Shown here: positions 1 to 6,942 of the stretch, piece after piece | How the letters are laid out: each line of letters starts with the position of its first letter | Numbering within the stretch: the first letter of the stretch is position 1 | Source of the DNA: a bacterium | Lineage (GTDB): Bacteria; Bacillota_A; Clostridia; Lachnospirales; Lachnospiraceae | Direction: 5' to 3' | Assembly (NCBI GenBank): GCA_004562915.1 | Contig: SFQZ01000023.1 | Coordinates: 1-44,259 of the forward strand | DNA length: 44,259 nucleotides | Position numbers and translations under genes: made by a program | Notes under the pieces: generated by a model | What the model was told of the DNA's origin: nothing | What the model saw: only the letters and a program-made list of their open reading frames with translations | The model's database searches: none

Positions 1-226
1 TCAATGTAAATTTGACGCCCTTCCAGAAGAGGCTGTCATTGGTAAATATTTTTACAAAGTTATCAAGTCCTACAAATGTCATTTCTTTTCCGACACCGTT
101 CCAATCAAACACAGAATAATACAAATTCATTAAGAATGGTATATCCGTAGCAAACAATACGAAAATAACTGCCGGAAAAACAAACAATGCAAACAGAAGA
201 TTTTCTTTTATTTTTTTGTTTTTCAA
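1..226 (-). CDS. ABC sugar transporter permease, MalF-type (N-terminal 75 codons only)
   Basis: This is the first part of a carbohydrate ABC importer inner-membrane subunit; the rest lies beyond the window edge. The start is a TTG at 226-224, preceded by a strong AGGAGGGG ribosome binding site. The protein opens with a lysine-rich stretch and one hydrophobic segment (about residues 12-32, LFALFVFPAVIFVLFA), followed by an SVFDWNGVG...FVGLDNFVKIF segment. The SxFdw...FvGLxNy pattern is typical of MalF/UgpA-class (CUT1) permeases just after the first transmembrane helix. It lies downstream of the binding lipoprotein at 383-1714 on the same strand, separated by a terminator-like hairpin, which fits a CUT1 operon. 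Family assignment is firm; the substrate is unknown. Confidence 0.85.
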   Translation of the reverse strand, partial: MKNKKIKENLLFALFVFPAVIFVLFATDIPFLMNLYYSVFDWNGVGKEMTFVGLDNFVKIFTNDSLFWKGVKFTL

Positions 227-280
227 CTTTATCCCCTCCTGAATGATTATGATTTCAATTAGTACTTTTCCAATACTTCT

Positions 281-320
281 GCTATAAAAAGGGAGCAGGG
301 AATTTTACCTCCCTACCCCC
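281..320 (-). terminator. Intercistronic terminator/attenuator between binding protein and permease
   Basis: On the minus strand an 11-bp stem (arms at 310-320 and 291-301, with two G-U pairs) closes an 8-nt loop and is followed by TTTTTATA (290-283). This is a good intrinsic terminator shape. In ABC operons such a site after the binding protein commonly lets some read-through into the permeases, giving excess binding protein over membrane subunits. The shape is seen in the sequence; partial read-through is inference. Confidence 0.7.
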
Positions 321-382
321 TTGTCCAAACAAATATTATAAATCAAATATTACATCTGACTGTTTCATACAAAATCCTGAAA

Positions 383-1714
383 TCAGCCGGCTGTCCAGAA
401 CTCCTGGAAGCACTGTGTTACTTCTTCAGCACTCATATCACCTGTCATATATGCCTGCAGGTAAGGTCCGCAGGTATCGCCATATCCCTGAGGAGCGATT
501 GTATGAATCCATCCGTTTGTTTTTCCTTCTGCGATATATGTCTTAGCATCGTTAGCCAGCTTACCTTTTACTTCTTTATCAGTCTTAACTCCAGGTACGG
601 CACCAACACCTTCACACATCCAGTACTGACCCATATCAGATGTCAGAATGTAGGTAAGATACTCTTTTGCAAGATCCAGATTTTCAGAATCTTTGTTTAC
701 AATATAAGTCCAGTTACAGTTGGAAAGCAATGTGCAGTCATTTGCGCTGTCACCAACCGGGCATGGAAGGAAACCAATGTTTGCATCCGGATTGAAAGAA
801 TCCAGAGTTGACTGACACCAGTCACCCATATGAATCATAGCAGCCTGTCCGTTTGCCAGCATGTTTTCAGATGTTTCCCAGTCAATTTCCAGTGGTTTAT
901 CCGGACCATATTCAACAGCCAGATCCAAAAGTTTAAACAGGTTGTTCCAGTTTGGCATATCAGCAAATTTCAGTTCGCCGGATTTGATTGCCTCTGCTGT
1001 TCCTGAAGCATCCAGGGATTTATCCATCATAAAATGAGTTGCCAGCTGTCCAAGTACCCATGTTTCTTTTGCAGGCATTGCAAATGCTGTGATACCGGCT
1101 GCTTCCAGTTTTTTACATGCTTCTTCCAGTTCATCTATTGTAGTTGGAAGTTCAGTAATTCCTGCCTGTTCGAAACAATCTTTATTATAAAGAATTCCCA
1201 TGTTTTCATAAGTCCATGGCAGAGATTTGATTTTTCCATCATCATCTCTTCCTGTTTCCAGCGCATCTTCATTGAACAAAGATGTTACGTCTGTATCATT
1301 TGTCCAGTCATATGCATATTCATAATACATTTTTGCAGAAGTACCGGACTCAACGTCAAATACATCCGGAACATCTCCTGAGTTTACACGGGACTGAAGA
1401 AGTGTAGCAGAGTCATTAGCTGCATGCTGAACTTCAATTTTTACTCCAGGATGATCTTTTTCAAATGCTTCAACCATCTCTGCATACTGATCCAGACCAT
1501 AAGCATGTGCATCAAATACTTTCAGGACAACTTCGTCAGCTGAGCTTGTTTCCTCTTCTGCTTTATCATCTGCTGCGTCATCGGTTGCTGTGTCTTCTGT
1601 TGCTGTATTATCAGCTGTTCCTTCGTCTGTCTTTGTGTCGGAACCTCCACAAGCTGCCAACATGGATGTTGCCATAGCTGCGGACAACAGAATTGCAAGT
1701 GTTTTCTTTGCCAT
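383..1714 (-). CDS. ABC sugar-binding lipoprotein (CUT1, SBP_bac family)
   Basis: Extracellular solute-binding protein of 443 aa for a sugar ABC importer. It begins with a lipoprotein signal (MAKKTLAILLSAAMATSMLAAC) with lipobox LAAC; Cys22 would be lipidated. A low-complexity Asp/Glu/Thr linker follows (about residues 24-60). The remainder looks like an extracellular binding-protein fold: an early KVFDAHAYGLDQYAEMVEAFEKDHP segment, a central LPWTYENMGILYNKDCFEQAGI segment typical of maltose/glycerol-3-phosphate-type binders, and C-terminal aromatic residues. A clean AAGGAGG lies 9 nt before the ATG. It lies between an oxidoreductase gene upstream and a permease downstream on the same strand, so the sugar is probably processed by Gfo/Idh-type oxidation. 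The ligand cannot be deduced. Confidence 0.9.
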   Translation of the reverse strand: MAKKTLAILLSAAMATSMLAACGGSDTKTDEGTADNTATEDTATDDAADDKAEEETSSADEVVLKVFDAHAYGLDQYAEMVEAFEKDHPGVKIEVQHAANDSATLLQSRVNSGDVPDVFDVESGTSAKMYYEYAYDWTNDTDVTSLFNEDALETGRDDDGKIKSLPWTYENMGILYNKDCFEQAGITELPTTIDELEEACKKLEAAGITAFAMPAKETWVLGQLATHFMMDKSLDASGTAEAIKSGELKFADMPNWNNLFKLLDLAVEYGPDKPLEIDWETSENMLANGQAAMIHMGDWCQSTLDSFNPDANIGFLPCPVGDSANDCTLLSNCNWTYIVNKDSENLDLAKEYLTYILTSDMGQYWMCEGVGAVPGVKTDKEVKGKLANDAKTYIAEGKTNGWIHTIAPQGYGDTCGPYLQAYMTGDMSAEEVTQCFQEFWTAG

Positions 1715-1784
1715 AATTGTTTCCTCCTTAAAATAATTTATTTTTCATCGCTAACTGCGATAAAACTATCATAAAATATGTAGT

Positions 1785-2813
1785 CTATCTGTGACCTTTC
1801 ACATATTTTTCAGCTGCTTCCCATTCCCGTAATGCCAGTTCTACTGATTTTACACCCTCTATCAAAGGTGCTATTGTAATCGGTTTGTTATCACGAACAC
1901 ATTCAAGGAAATATTTTATCTCTGTATAATACGGTCCCAGATTTGATATGTTAATTCCGGCCACATCACTATCCTGATTATACTCAGCTTTTAATTCCGG
2001 AACTTCCACCGTACCATCTTTCTTATATACTGTCAAAGACGGCTGTTGTGCACTGTTAAATACCAGCGTTGCTTCCTCAAAACAAGCTCTGAAGCTTGAC
2101 TGGAACTTCAATGCCGGAGAAACATCCCATACACCCTCAGCTACAGCAAAGACATCACCAAATTCATAAGATGTAATAATCTGATTGATCATTCCGCTTT
2201 CAAAAGCTACTGCTTTTACATCGAAGCTGTCCGGTTCACCCAACATATATCGAAGGAAATCCACATCATGAACATGAAGATCCAGTACTACGGAACCGCT
2301 TCGCTTTTCATCATGGAACCAGTCTTCAAATCCCCAGCAAACATCACCGCTGATTCTCTGAAGAATCACAGAATTTAATTTTCCGTATGTTTTCTTATCA
2401 AAAATTTCTTTCAGATACTTATATTCTTCGAAAGAACGAACCACCTGACCTACCATAGCTTTGACTCCGGTTTTCTTTTCTGCCTCCAGAATCAGTTTTG
2501 CGTCTTCCTCTGTCAAGCATACCGGTTTTTCAACAAATACGTTCATACCTTTTTCCATAGCTGCCACTGCATGACTCACATGCAGATAACTCGGAAGACA
2601 GATATGAAGCACATCCAATGTTTCCTCCTCAATCAGTTCCATACCATACTGGTAGGTTCTGGTTTCCGGAAAATAGGAAGCTGCTTTGTCAAGAAATTCT
2701 TTTCTGCAATCTGCCAGTGCAACAACCTCTACATCCATCTGGGAAGACAATGCTTTCAGTGCAAGATAATGCGTAGTTCCCATACCTCCACATCCAATTA
2801 CACCAACTTTCAT
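1785..2813 (-). CDS. Gfo/Idh/MocA family NAD(P)-dependent oxidoreductase
   Basis: Predicted cytoplasmic sugar or cyclitol dehydrogenase of 342 aa. The N-terminal Rossmann fold shows the nucleotide motif GVIGCGGMG (about residues 4-11). EKP at residues 95-97 is the family hallmark whose lysine lies at the active site. The C-terminal half carries DLHVHDVDFLRYMLG, matching the conserved helix with the catalytic histidine region. Length is normal for the family. It is the first gene of the leftward unit, followed after 70 nt by a sugar-binding lipoprotein, so it probably oxidises, epimerises or reduces the imported compound. A paralogue (about 350 aa) is encoded at 5842-6900 in the divergent unit. 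An 11-bp operator candidate lies 31 nt upstream of the start. Substrate specificity is not readable. Confidence 0.88.
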   Translation of the reverse strand: MKVGVIGCGGMGTTHYLALKALSSQMDVEVVALADCRKEFLDKAASYFPETRTYQYGMELIEEETLDVLHICLPSYLHVSHAVAAMEKGMNVFVEKPVCLTEEDAKLILEAEKKTGVKAMVGQVVRSFEEYKYLKEIFDKKTYGKLNSVILQRISGDVCWGFEDWFHDEKRSGSVVLDLHVHDVDFLRYMLGEPDSFDVKAVAFESGMINQIITSYEFGDVFAVAEGVWDVSPALKFQSSFRACFEEATLVFNSAQQPSLTVYKKDGTVEVPELKAEYNQDSDVAGINISNLGPYYTEIKYFLECVRDNKPITIAPLIEGVKSVELALREWEAAEKYVKGHR

Positions 2814-2843
2814 ATTTTATCACCTCTTTCTTTTTTGTTTGTC

Positions 2844-2854
2844 CAGTGACTTTA
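2844..2854 (-). promoter_or_regulatory. Candidate ROK operator, copy 1 (leftward promoter)
   Basis: CAGTGACTTTA on the plus strand, reading TAAAGTCACTG toward the oxidoreductase gene at 2813. It is the exact reverse complement of 3252-3262, and AC is also conserved after one further base. The 31-nt distance to the start codon mirrors the 32 nt on the other side. Being an operator is inferred from symmetry and from the neighbouring ROK repressors. Confidence 0.55.
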
Positions 2855-3214
2855 CTATTGTGTCAAAAAATAAAAGTTAAACATTTGTTTTTGTCTTACC
2901 CACTGCTGTTTAACTTCCTTTCTTAACACTTAGCTTGGTATTACAATACCATCTTCTCATCATTATGTCAATAATATTTACTACTTTTTTTGTTTAATCT
3001 TTACTTTTGTTATAATTTTCACTATTATTTATGTTTTATTTTGTGCATTATACCAGTTTATTTACTTACTCCACCATTCAAACTATTATTTCTGTTTATT
3101 TTTATGTTTTTGCCTGATTATTTTTCGGTGTATTTTCTGTATATTGATTTATTGTCTGAATATTTTATCATTTTAGAGCAATTAACATCATACTTAACTT
3201 TTCCCAAAGACTTA

Positions 3215-3243
3215 TTGCTTATTTTCAAATTCTATGGTAGGAT
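3215..3243 (+). promoter_or_regulatory. Predicted sigma-A promoter for the ROK operon
   Basis: TTGCTT at 3215-3220 and TAGGAT at 3238-3243 are separated by 17 nt. A start point near 3250 would put the TAAAGTCACTG repeat (3252-3262) directly on the initial transcribed bases. That is a classic position for repression. The hexamers are imperfect, so this is moderate evidence only. Confidence 0.45.
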
Positions 3244-3251
3244 ATTTTTGA

Positions 3252-3262
3252 TAAAGTCACTG
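3252..3262 (+). promoter_or_regulatory. Candidate ROK operator, copy 2 (rightward promoter)
   Basis: TAAAGTCACTG, followed by TAC, lying 32 nt before the ROK start codon and just downstream of the predicted -10 box. It is an exact inverted copy of 2844-2854. The arrangement suggests one protein controls both divergent units and its own synthesis. Confidence 0.55.
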
Positions 3263-3293
3263 TACTAATTCTGTAGATTGGAGGTGAAAACAA

Positions 3294-4499
3294 ATGAAAT
3301 TAGTCAATCAACAGCTGATCAAAGATACCAATATGAAACTTCTTTATACTTCTATCTATTCCTCCCCTGGAATATCAAGAGCCAATCTTGCAAAACAGAC
3401 CCATTTGAGTAAAACCACTGTTTCTACACTGGTTGACGAACTGATTGAACGGGAATTCATATTGGACAGCGGTATCGGTGACTCCGACAGTATAGGACGT
3501 AAACCTAATTGTCTTCATGTAAGAACCAACAGTTACTACGTACTGGTACTTAACTGGGTAGAAAACAGGGTATGTGCCTGTCTGATCGATATTGCCGGAA
3601 CTATCGTTTACAGAGAAGAGTATTATTTAAGTTCTCACGAAACATATATTTCCTGTTCCTCATCCTGTCTGTATCACTCGATACTGAAACAGTATGATTC
3701 CAAAAGGATACTGGGAATCTGTGTGGTTGTATCTGCCATGATTGATGCCACCCATAATGAAGTGTATTCCACCACCCTCAGCCTGTTGGATTCCGAGCGT
3801 GAGCATCTGATTGATTCTCTTCGCGTTGCTTTTCCAGAGTTTTCTGTCGCTCTTATGGAAGACACCGCCTGTTATTCCTACGCAGAAAAAATCTACGGTT
3901 GTATAAAGGAAAAAAATTTTGCTTTTTTGAATTTTGACCGAGGCATCGGGGCTACCCTCTTTATTGAGGGAAGTATGCTCGGAAAAGCCAGTGGTTCCTT
4001 TACCCAGTTCGGCCATTATTCTGTGGATCCCAAAGGACCTTTGTGTGTCTGCGGCAATCATGGCTGTCTGGAAACCTTAATTTCTGAAAGCAGGCTCAAA
4101 TCCCGTATTTCCGAATTTGGCTCTATTCCTTCTCTGGAATATCAGGACTATGTTACATATTCCGATCTGGGAAGAGCCGTAACCTTCCGTGATCCAACCG
4201 CCATTTCCATGATACGACAGATGGCATGGGAACTGGCTCAGTCACTTGGAAATCTAATCTGTACCGTAAATCCGTCTCTTATTGTCCTTGGCGGGAAAAT
4301 TCCTTCTCTGGGAGAATTGTTCCTGAACGAGGTCAGACAAGGACTGAAGCATACAGGATTTCGTAAAATGGTAGATGTTGTGAATATCCGATATTCCAGT
4401 CTCCCCAGTGATTCTTTTCTGAACGGAGCAATGAAATACTTTTTTGATATGCATTATAGTTTTACCGATGACAACATTTCTTCTTTTTTCATCGGGTAA
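3294..4499 (+). CDS. ROK family transcriptional repressor (NagC/XylR type), copy 1
   Basis: DNA-binding sugar-responsive repressor of 401 aa. Residues about 25-52 form a winged helix-turn-helix (ISRANLAKQTHLSKTTVSTLVDEL). The remainder is a ROK sugar-kinase-like domain with the zinc-binding signature CVCGNHGCLE near residue 250 and a late LIVLGGKIP strand. The ATG has GGAGGTG upstream. The protein next door (4574-5782) is similar throughout, including identical openings (MKLVNQQLIK), so this is a tandem duplication. It is divergent from the oxidoreductase/ABC unit and probably senses the imported sugar or its phosphate. No kinase function is proposed, because N-terminal HTH members are normally regulators. 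Confidence 0.88.
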   Translation: MKLVNQQLIKDTNMKLLYTSIYSSPGISRANLAKQTHLSKTTVSTLVDELIEREFILDSGIGDSDSIGRKPNCLHVRTNSYYVLVLNWVENRVCACLIDIAGTIVYREEYYLSSHETYISCSSSCLYHSILKQYDSKRILGICVVVSAMIDATHNEVYSTTLSLLDSEREHLIDSLRVAFPEFSVALMEDTACYSYAEKIYGCIKEKNFAFLNFDRGIGATLFIEGSMLGKASGSFTQFGHYSVDPKGPLCVCGNHGCLETLISESRLKSRISEFGSIPSLEYQDYVTYSDLGRAVTFRDPTAISMIRQMAWELAQSLGNLICTVNPSLIVLGGKIPSLGELFLNEVRQGLKHTGFRKMVDVVNIRYSSLPSDSFLNGAMKYFFDMHYSFTDDNISSFFIG

Positions 4500-4573
4500 T
4501 GAAAAAGACTGCTTTCATTCTTATTTTGTTTGTGATATGGTAAGTGTAAAATAAGTTATGAAAGTGTGTCTCT

Positions 4574-5782
4574 ATGAAACTTGTAAATCAACAATTAATA
4601 AAAAATAATAATCTTAAAATACTGTATCGCCATATTCAGCAGACACCCGGTGTCTCACGGGCTCAGCTTTCCAAATTGACAGGACTTAGCAAAACAACAG
4701 TTTCCTCTCTCATTGATGAATTGATTGAGAAAAAATTTGTTCAGGACACAGGAATACTGGATGATACTTCTTCTGTAGGGCGAAAGCCAAACGGACTACA
4801 GCTTCTGCACAACCATCATTTCGTGGTTGTGATTGGATGGAGTTCTAAAAATATAACTGCAAATCTTGTAGATATCTGCGGTGTAATTGTAAAAGAAATC
4901 AGCCAGCCCTATTATGAAAATGATCCTTATATATCATCTTCCAGATTGCTTCTGGACAAAATTCTCTCTGAAGACATTTTACGAGAACAGATTCTTGGTG
5001 TCTGCATTGTGGTACCTGCTATGATTGACGCAGACCGGATGAATATTTTCACCACAACATTGAAGGTTTCTCCAAATGAAAGCCCCGATCTTCTTGCAGA
5101 GATTCGTTCTGTTTTTTCCGATTTTCCGGTAGCCATACTGAACGATACCGCCTGTGCAGCATATGCTGAAAAAATATACACTCGGATTACCCAAAAAGAT
5201 TTTGCCTATATTAATTTTCAGCATGGCATCGGAGCTGCGCTCTTTATCCATGATAAACTTTTAGGCAATGCCACTGCATCCTATACGCAGTTTGGACATT
5301 ATTCCATTGATCCGGAGGGCAAACAGTGTTCTTGTGGAAATAAAGGTTGTCTCGAACTGATGATCAGTGAAGATTCTCTAAATGAGCGTTTGCGGAATGC
5401 CGGATGTCATTCCTCACTTCTTTTGAACTCAAAAATCACTTACGCCGACTTGAGTTCTGCTGCACTTTACGGAGATCCGGCTTCTCAGAAAGTACTCCGT
5501 GATATGGCAAATGATTTTTCTATAGCCCTGCGAAATCTTATCTGTCTTGTGCATCCAAAACTCATAATCATCGGAGGAAAAGGAAAAAATCTGGGACCGC
5601 TTTTCCTGGACGAGGTTTCTTCCCGTCTGAAAGAAACCGGATTTCACAGAATGTTAGATTCGGTTCAGATACGATACAGTTTTTTGGATTCTACTGCTTA
5701 CTTTGTAGGCGGAATGAAATATTTCTTTGATATTCATTATGATTTTACACAGAATCTGTCCGGCTCCTTTTTTATCGGCTGA
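4574..5782 (+). CDS. ROK family transcriptional repressor, copy 2 (tandem paralogue)
   Basis: A 402-aa regulator with the same layout as its upstream neighbour: winged HTH at about residues 26-52 (VSRAQLSKLTGLSKTTVSSLIDEL) and a ROK domain with zinc motif CSCGNKGCLE near residue 255. Both proteins end in a FFIG motif. The start is fixed by alignment with copy 1, although the upstream sequence (GTGTGTCTCT) has no good Shine-Dalgarno. Translation may therefore be weak. It begins 74 nt after copy 1 and is followed after 59 nt by a Gfo/Idh/MocA gene with a strong ribosome binding site. The two repressors may bind the same operators, form heteromers, or have split effectors. Confidence 0.88.
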   Translation: MKLVNQQLIKNNNLKILYRHIQQTPGVSRAQLSKLTGLSKTTVSSLIDELIEKKFVQDTGILDDTSSVGRKPNGLQLLHNHHFVVVIGWSSKNITANLVDICGVIVKEISQPYYENDPYISSSRLLLDKILSEDILREQILGVCIVVPAMIDADRMNIFTTTLKVSPNESPDLLAEIRSVFSDFPVAILNDTACAAYAEKIYTRITQKDFAYINFQHGIGAALFIHDKLLGNATASYTQFGHYSIDPEGKQCSCGNKGCLELMISEDSLNERLRNAGCHSSLLLNSKITYADLSSAALYGDPASQKVLRDMANDFSIALRNLICLVHPKLIIIGGKGKNLGPLFLDEVSSRLKETGFHRMLDSVQIRYSFLDSTAYFVGGMKYFFDIHYDFTQNLSGSFFIG

Positions 5783-5841
5783 ACGTAAGTTTTCAGCGCC
5801 TTCACAGTTACGACAGATTCTGAATAACAGGAGGTAATAAA

Positions 5842-6900
5842 ATGAAAAAACTGAGAGCTGCAATTGTTGGCTGCGGAAGAATTTCCGTTTGTTATGAAGA
5901 TGCTTTCCGCCGTCTTTCTAATCAGGTGGAACTGGTATATGCGGTAGATAAAGATCCCGAACTGGCAAAAGCATTTGCTGAAAAGTTCAATTGCCCTTAC
6001 ACTACGGATTTCGATGAGATTCTGGATAAAGATATTGATGTTGTGCATCTTTGTCTTCCCCACTATCTTCACCCGGTCATGGCAATCAAGGCTATGAAGG
6101 CCGGTATTCATGTACTGACTGAAAAACCTATTGCTATTTCTCTTCAGGATGCAGATGAAATGATTCAAGTTCAAAAGGAAACCGGCGTTAAGCTTGGCGT
6201 AATTTTCCAGACACGCTACACAAAAAGTGTAGAAAAGCTGAAGGAAATGATTGCAAGAGGTGATTTCGGTAAAATCCACACTGCCCGTTCCTATCTGACC
6301 TGGAACCGTCCGCTGGACTATTATTCCAGCAGTGACTGGAAAGGCACCTGGGATAAAGAAGGCGGCGGCGTTCTGATTGATCAGGCTATACACAGCATTG
6401 ACCGTGTTCGCTATATGCTGGACAGTGATGTGGAATGGATTGAAGGAAGCGTCCACAATTATGTTCATAAGTTCGTAAAGGTAGAGGATTCTGCAAACGC
6501 AGCAATCATGTTTAAAAACGGCTGCCTTTATAACCTGTATGCCTGCAATATTTACGGAGCCGACTCCCCAATCACCATTGAACTTATGGGTGAAAAGGGA
6601 CGTTGCGGTCTGATTCAGGATATGGGATTCTATGAATTGGATGGTACATATGCAGAGATCCGCAATACCTACGAAACTACCAATGTAGGTCCTGACTATT
6701 GGGGAAGCAGCCACCATATCCAGCTCCGTGACTTTTACAACTCTATTTTAAATGATACACCAGTTATGGTAGACGGACTGGAAGGACGTAAGACACTGGA
6801 AATGATTAAAGGAATCTACCTGTCTTCCATGAAACGGGAGCGAGTATATCTTCCATTTGAAGATTTGAAATATTCGGATATTAATCAATCTATTGAATAA
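5842..6900 (+). CDS. Gfo/Idh/MocA family oxidoreductase, second copy
   Basis: A 352-aa NAD(P)-dependent oxidoreductase. It has the Rossmann motif AIVGCGRIS at residues 7-15, EKP at residues 94-96, and GGGVLIDQAIHSIDRVRYML in the C-terminal domain with the conserved active-site histidine region. The start is preceded by AGGAGG. It is the last gene of the ROK-ROK-oxidoreductase unit and is followed at once by the dispersed palindrome at 6902-6942. It is only moderately similar to the oxidoreductase at 1785-2813. Two different members may carry out successive oxidation and reduction on the same sugar, as in 3-keto-sugar or inositol pathways; that is inference. Confidence 0.88.
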   Translation: MKKLRAAIVGCGRISVCYEDAFRRLSNQVELVYAVDKDPELAKAFAEKFNCPYTTDFDEILDKDIDVVHLCLPHYLHPVMAIKAMKAGIHVLTEKPIAISLQDADEMIQVQKETGVKLGVIFQTRYTKSVEKLKEMIARGDFGKIHTARSYLTWNRPLDYYSSSDWKGTWDKEGGGVLIDQAIHSIDRVRYMLDSDVEWIEGSVHNYVHKFVKVEDSANAAIMFKNGCLYNLYACNIYGADSPITIELMGEKGRCGLIQDMGFYELDGTYAEIRNTYETTNVGPDYWGSSHHIQLRDFYNSILNDTPVMVDGLEGRKTLEMIKGIYLSSMKRERVYLPFEDLKYSDINQSIE

Positions 6901-6901
6901 A

Positions 6902-6942
6902 TTTAGGACAGGGGTCTGTCCCCTGTCCTACCCTGTCCTAAA
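6902..6942. repeat. Dispersed palindromic repeat, copy 1, also a bidirectional terminator candidate
   Basis: Arms TAGGACAGGGG (6904-6914) and CCCCTGTCCTA (6920-6930) flank the loop TCTGT. A second CCCTGTCCTAAA (6931-6942) can pair instead with TTTAGGACAGGG (6902-6913). The 25-nt core recurs exactly at 24601-24625. It lies between convergent gene ends, and the TAG stop of the leftward aminopeptidase (6938-6940) is part of the repeat. Confidence 0.85.

Larger units (their letters stand above)
2814..3293. promoter_or_regulatory. AT-rich divergent control region of the ROK/Gfo-Idh locus
   Basis: This 480-bp gene-free stretch is strongly T-rich and lies between divergently transcribed genes. It contains two inverted copies of TAAAGTCACTG near its ends and a plausible promoter for the rightward ROK gene. 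I see no credible coding frame in it; the short open frames are low-complexity Phe/Leu/Ile runs. The rest of the region holds nothing I can name. Confidence 0.55.

Noticed and set aside
1743..1764. Small hairpin (TTATCGC/GCGATGA) between the first oxidoreductase and the binding protein
   Set aside because: Short stem without a U-tract on the transcribed strand; not convincing as a terminator.
5737..6717. Long open frame antisense to the second oxidoreductase gene (326 codons)
   Set aside because: It mirrors a clear Gfo/Idh/MocA gene, has no ribosome binding site, and its product is a Cys/Phe/Ile-rich shadow translation.
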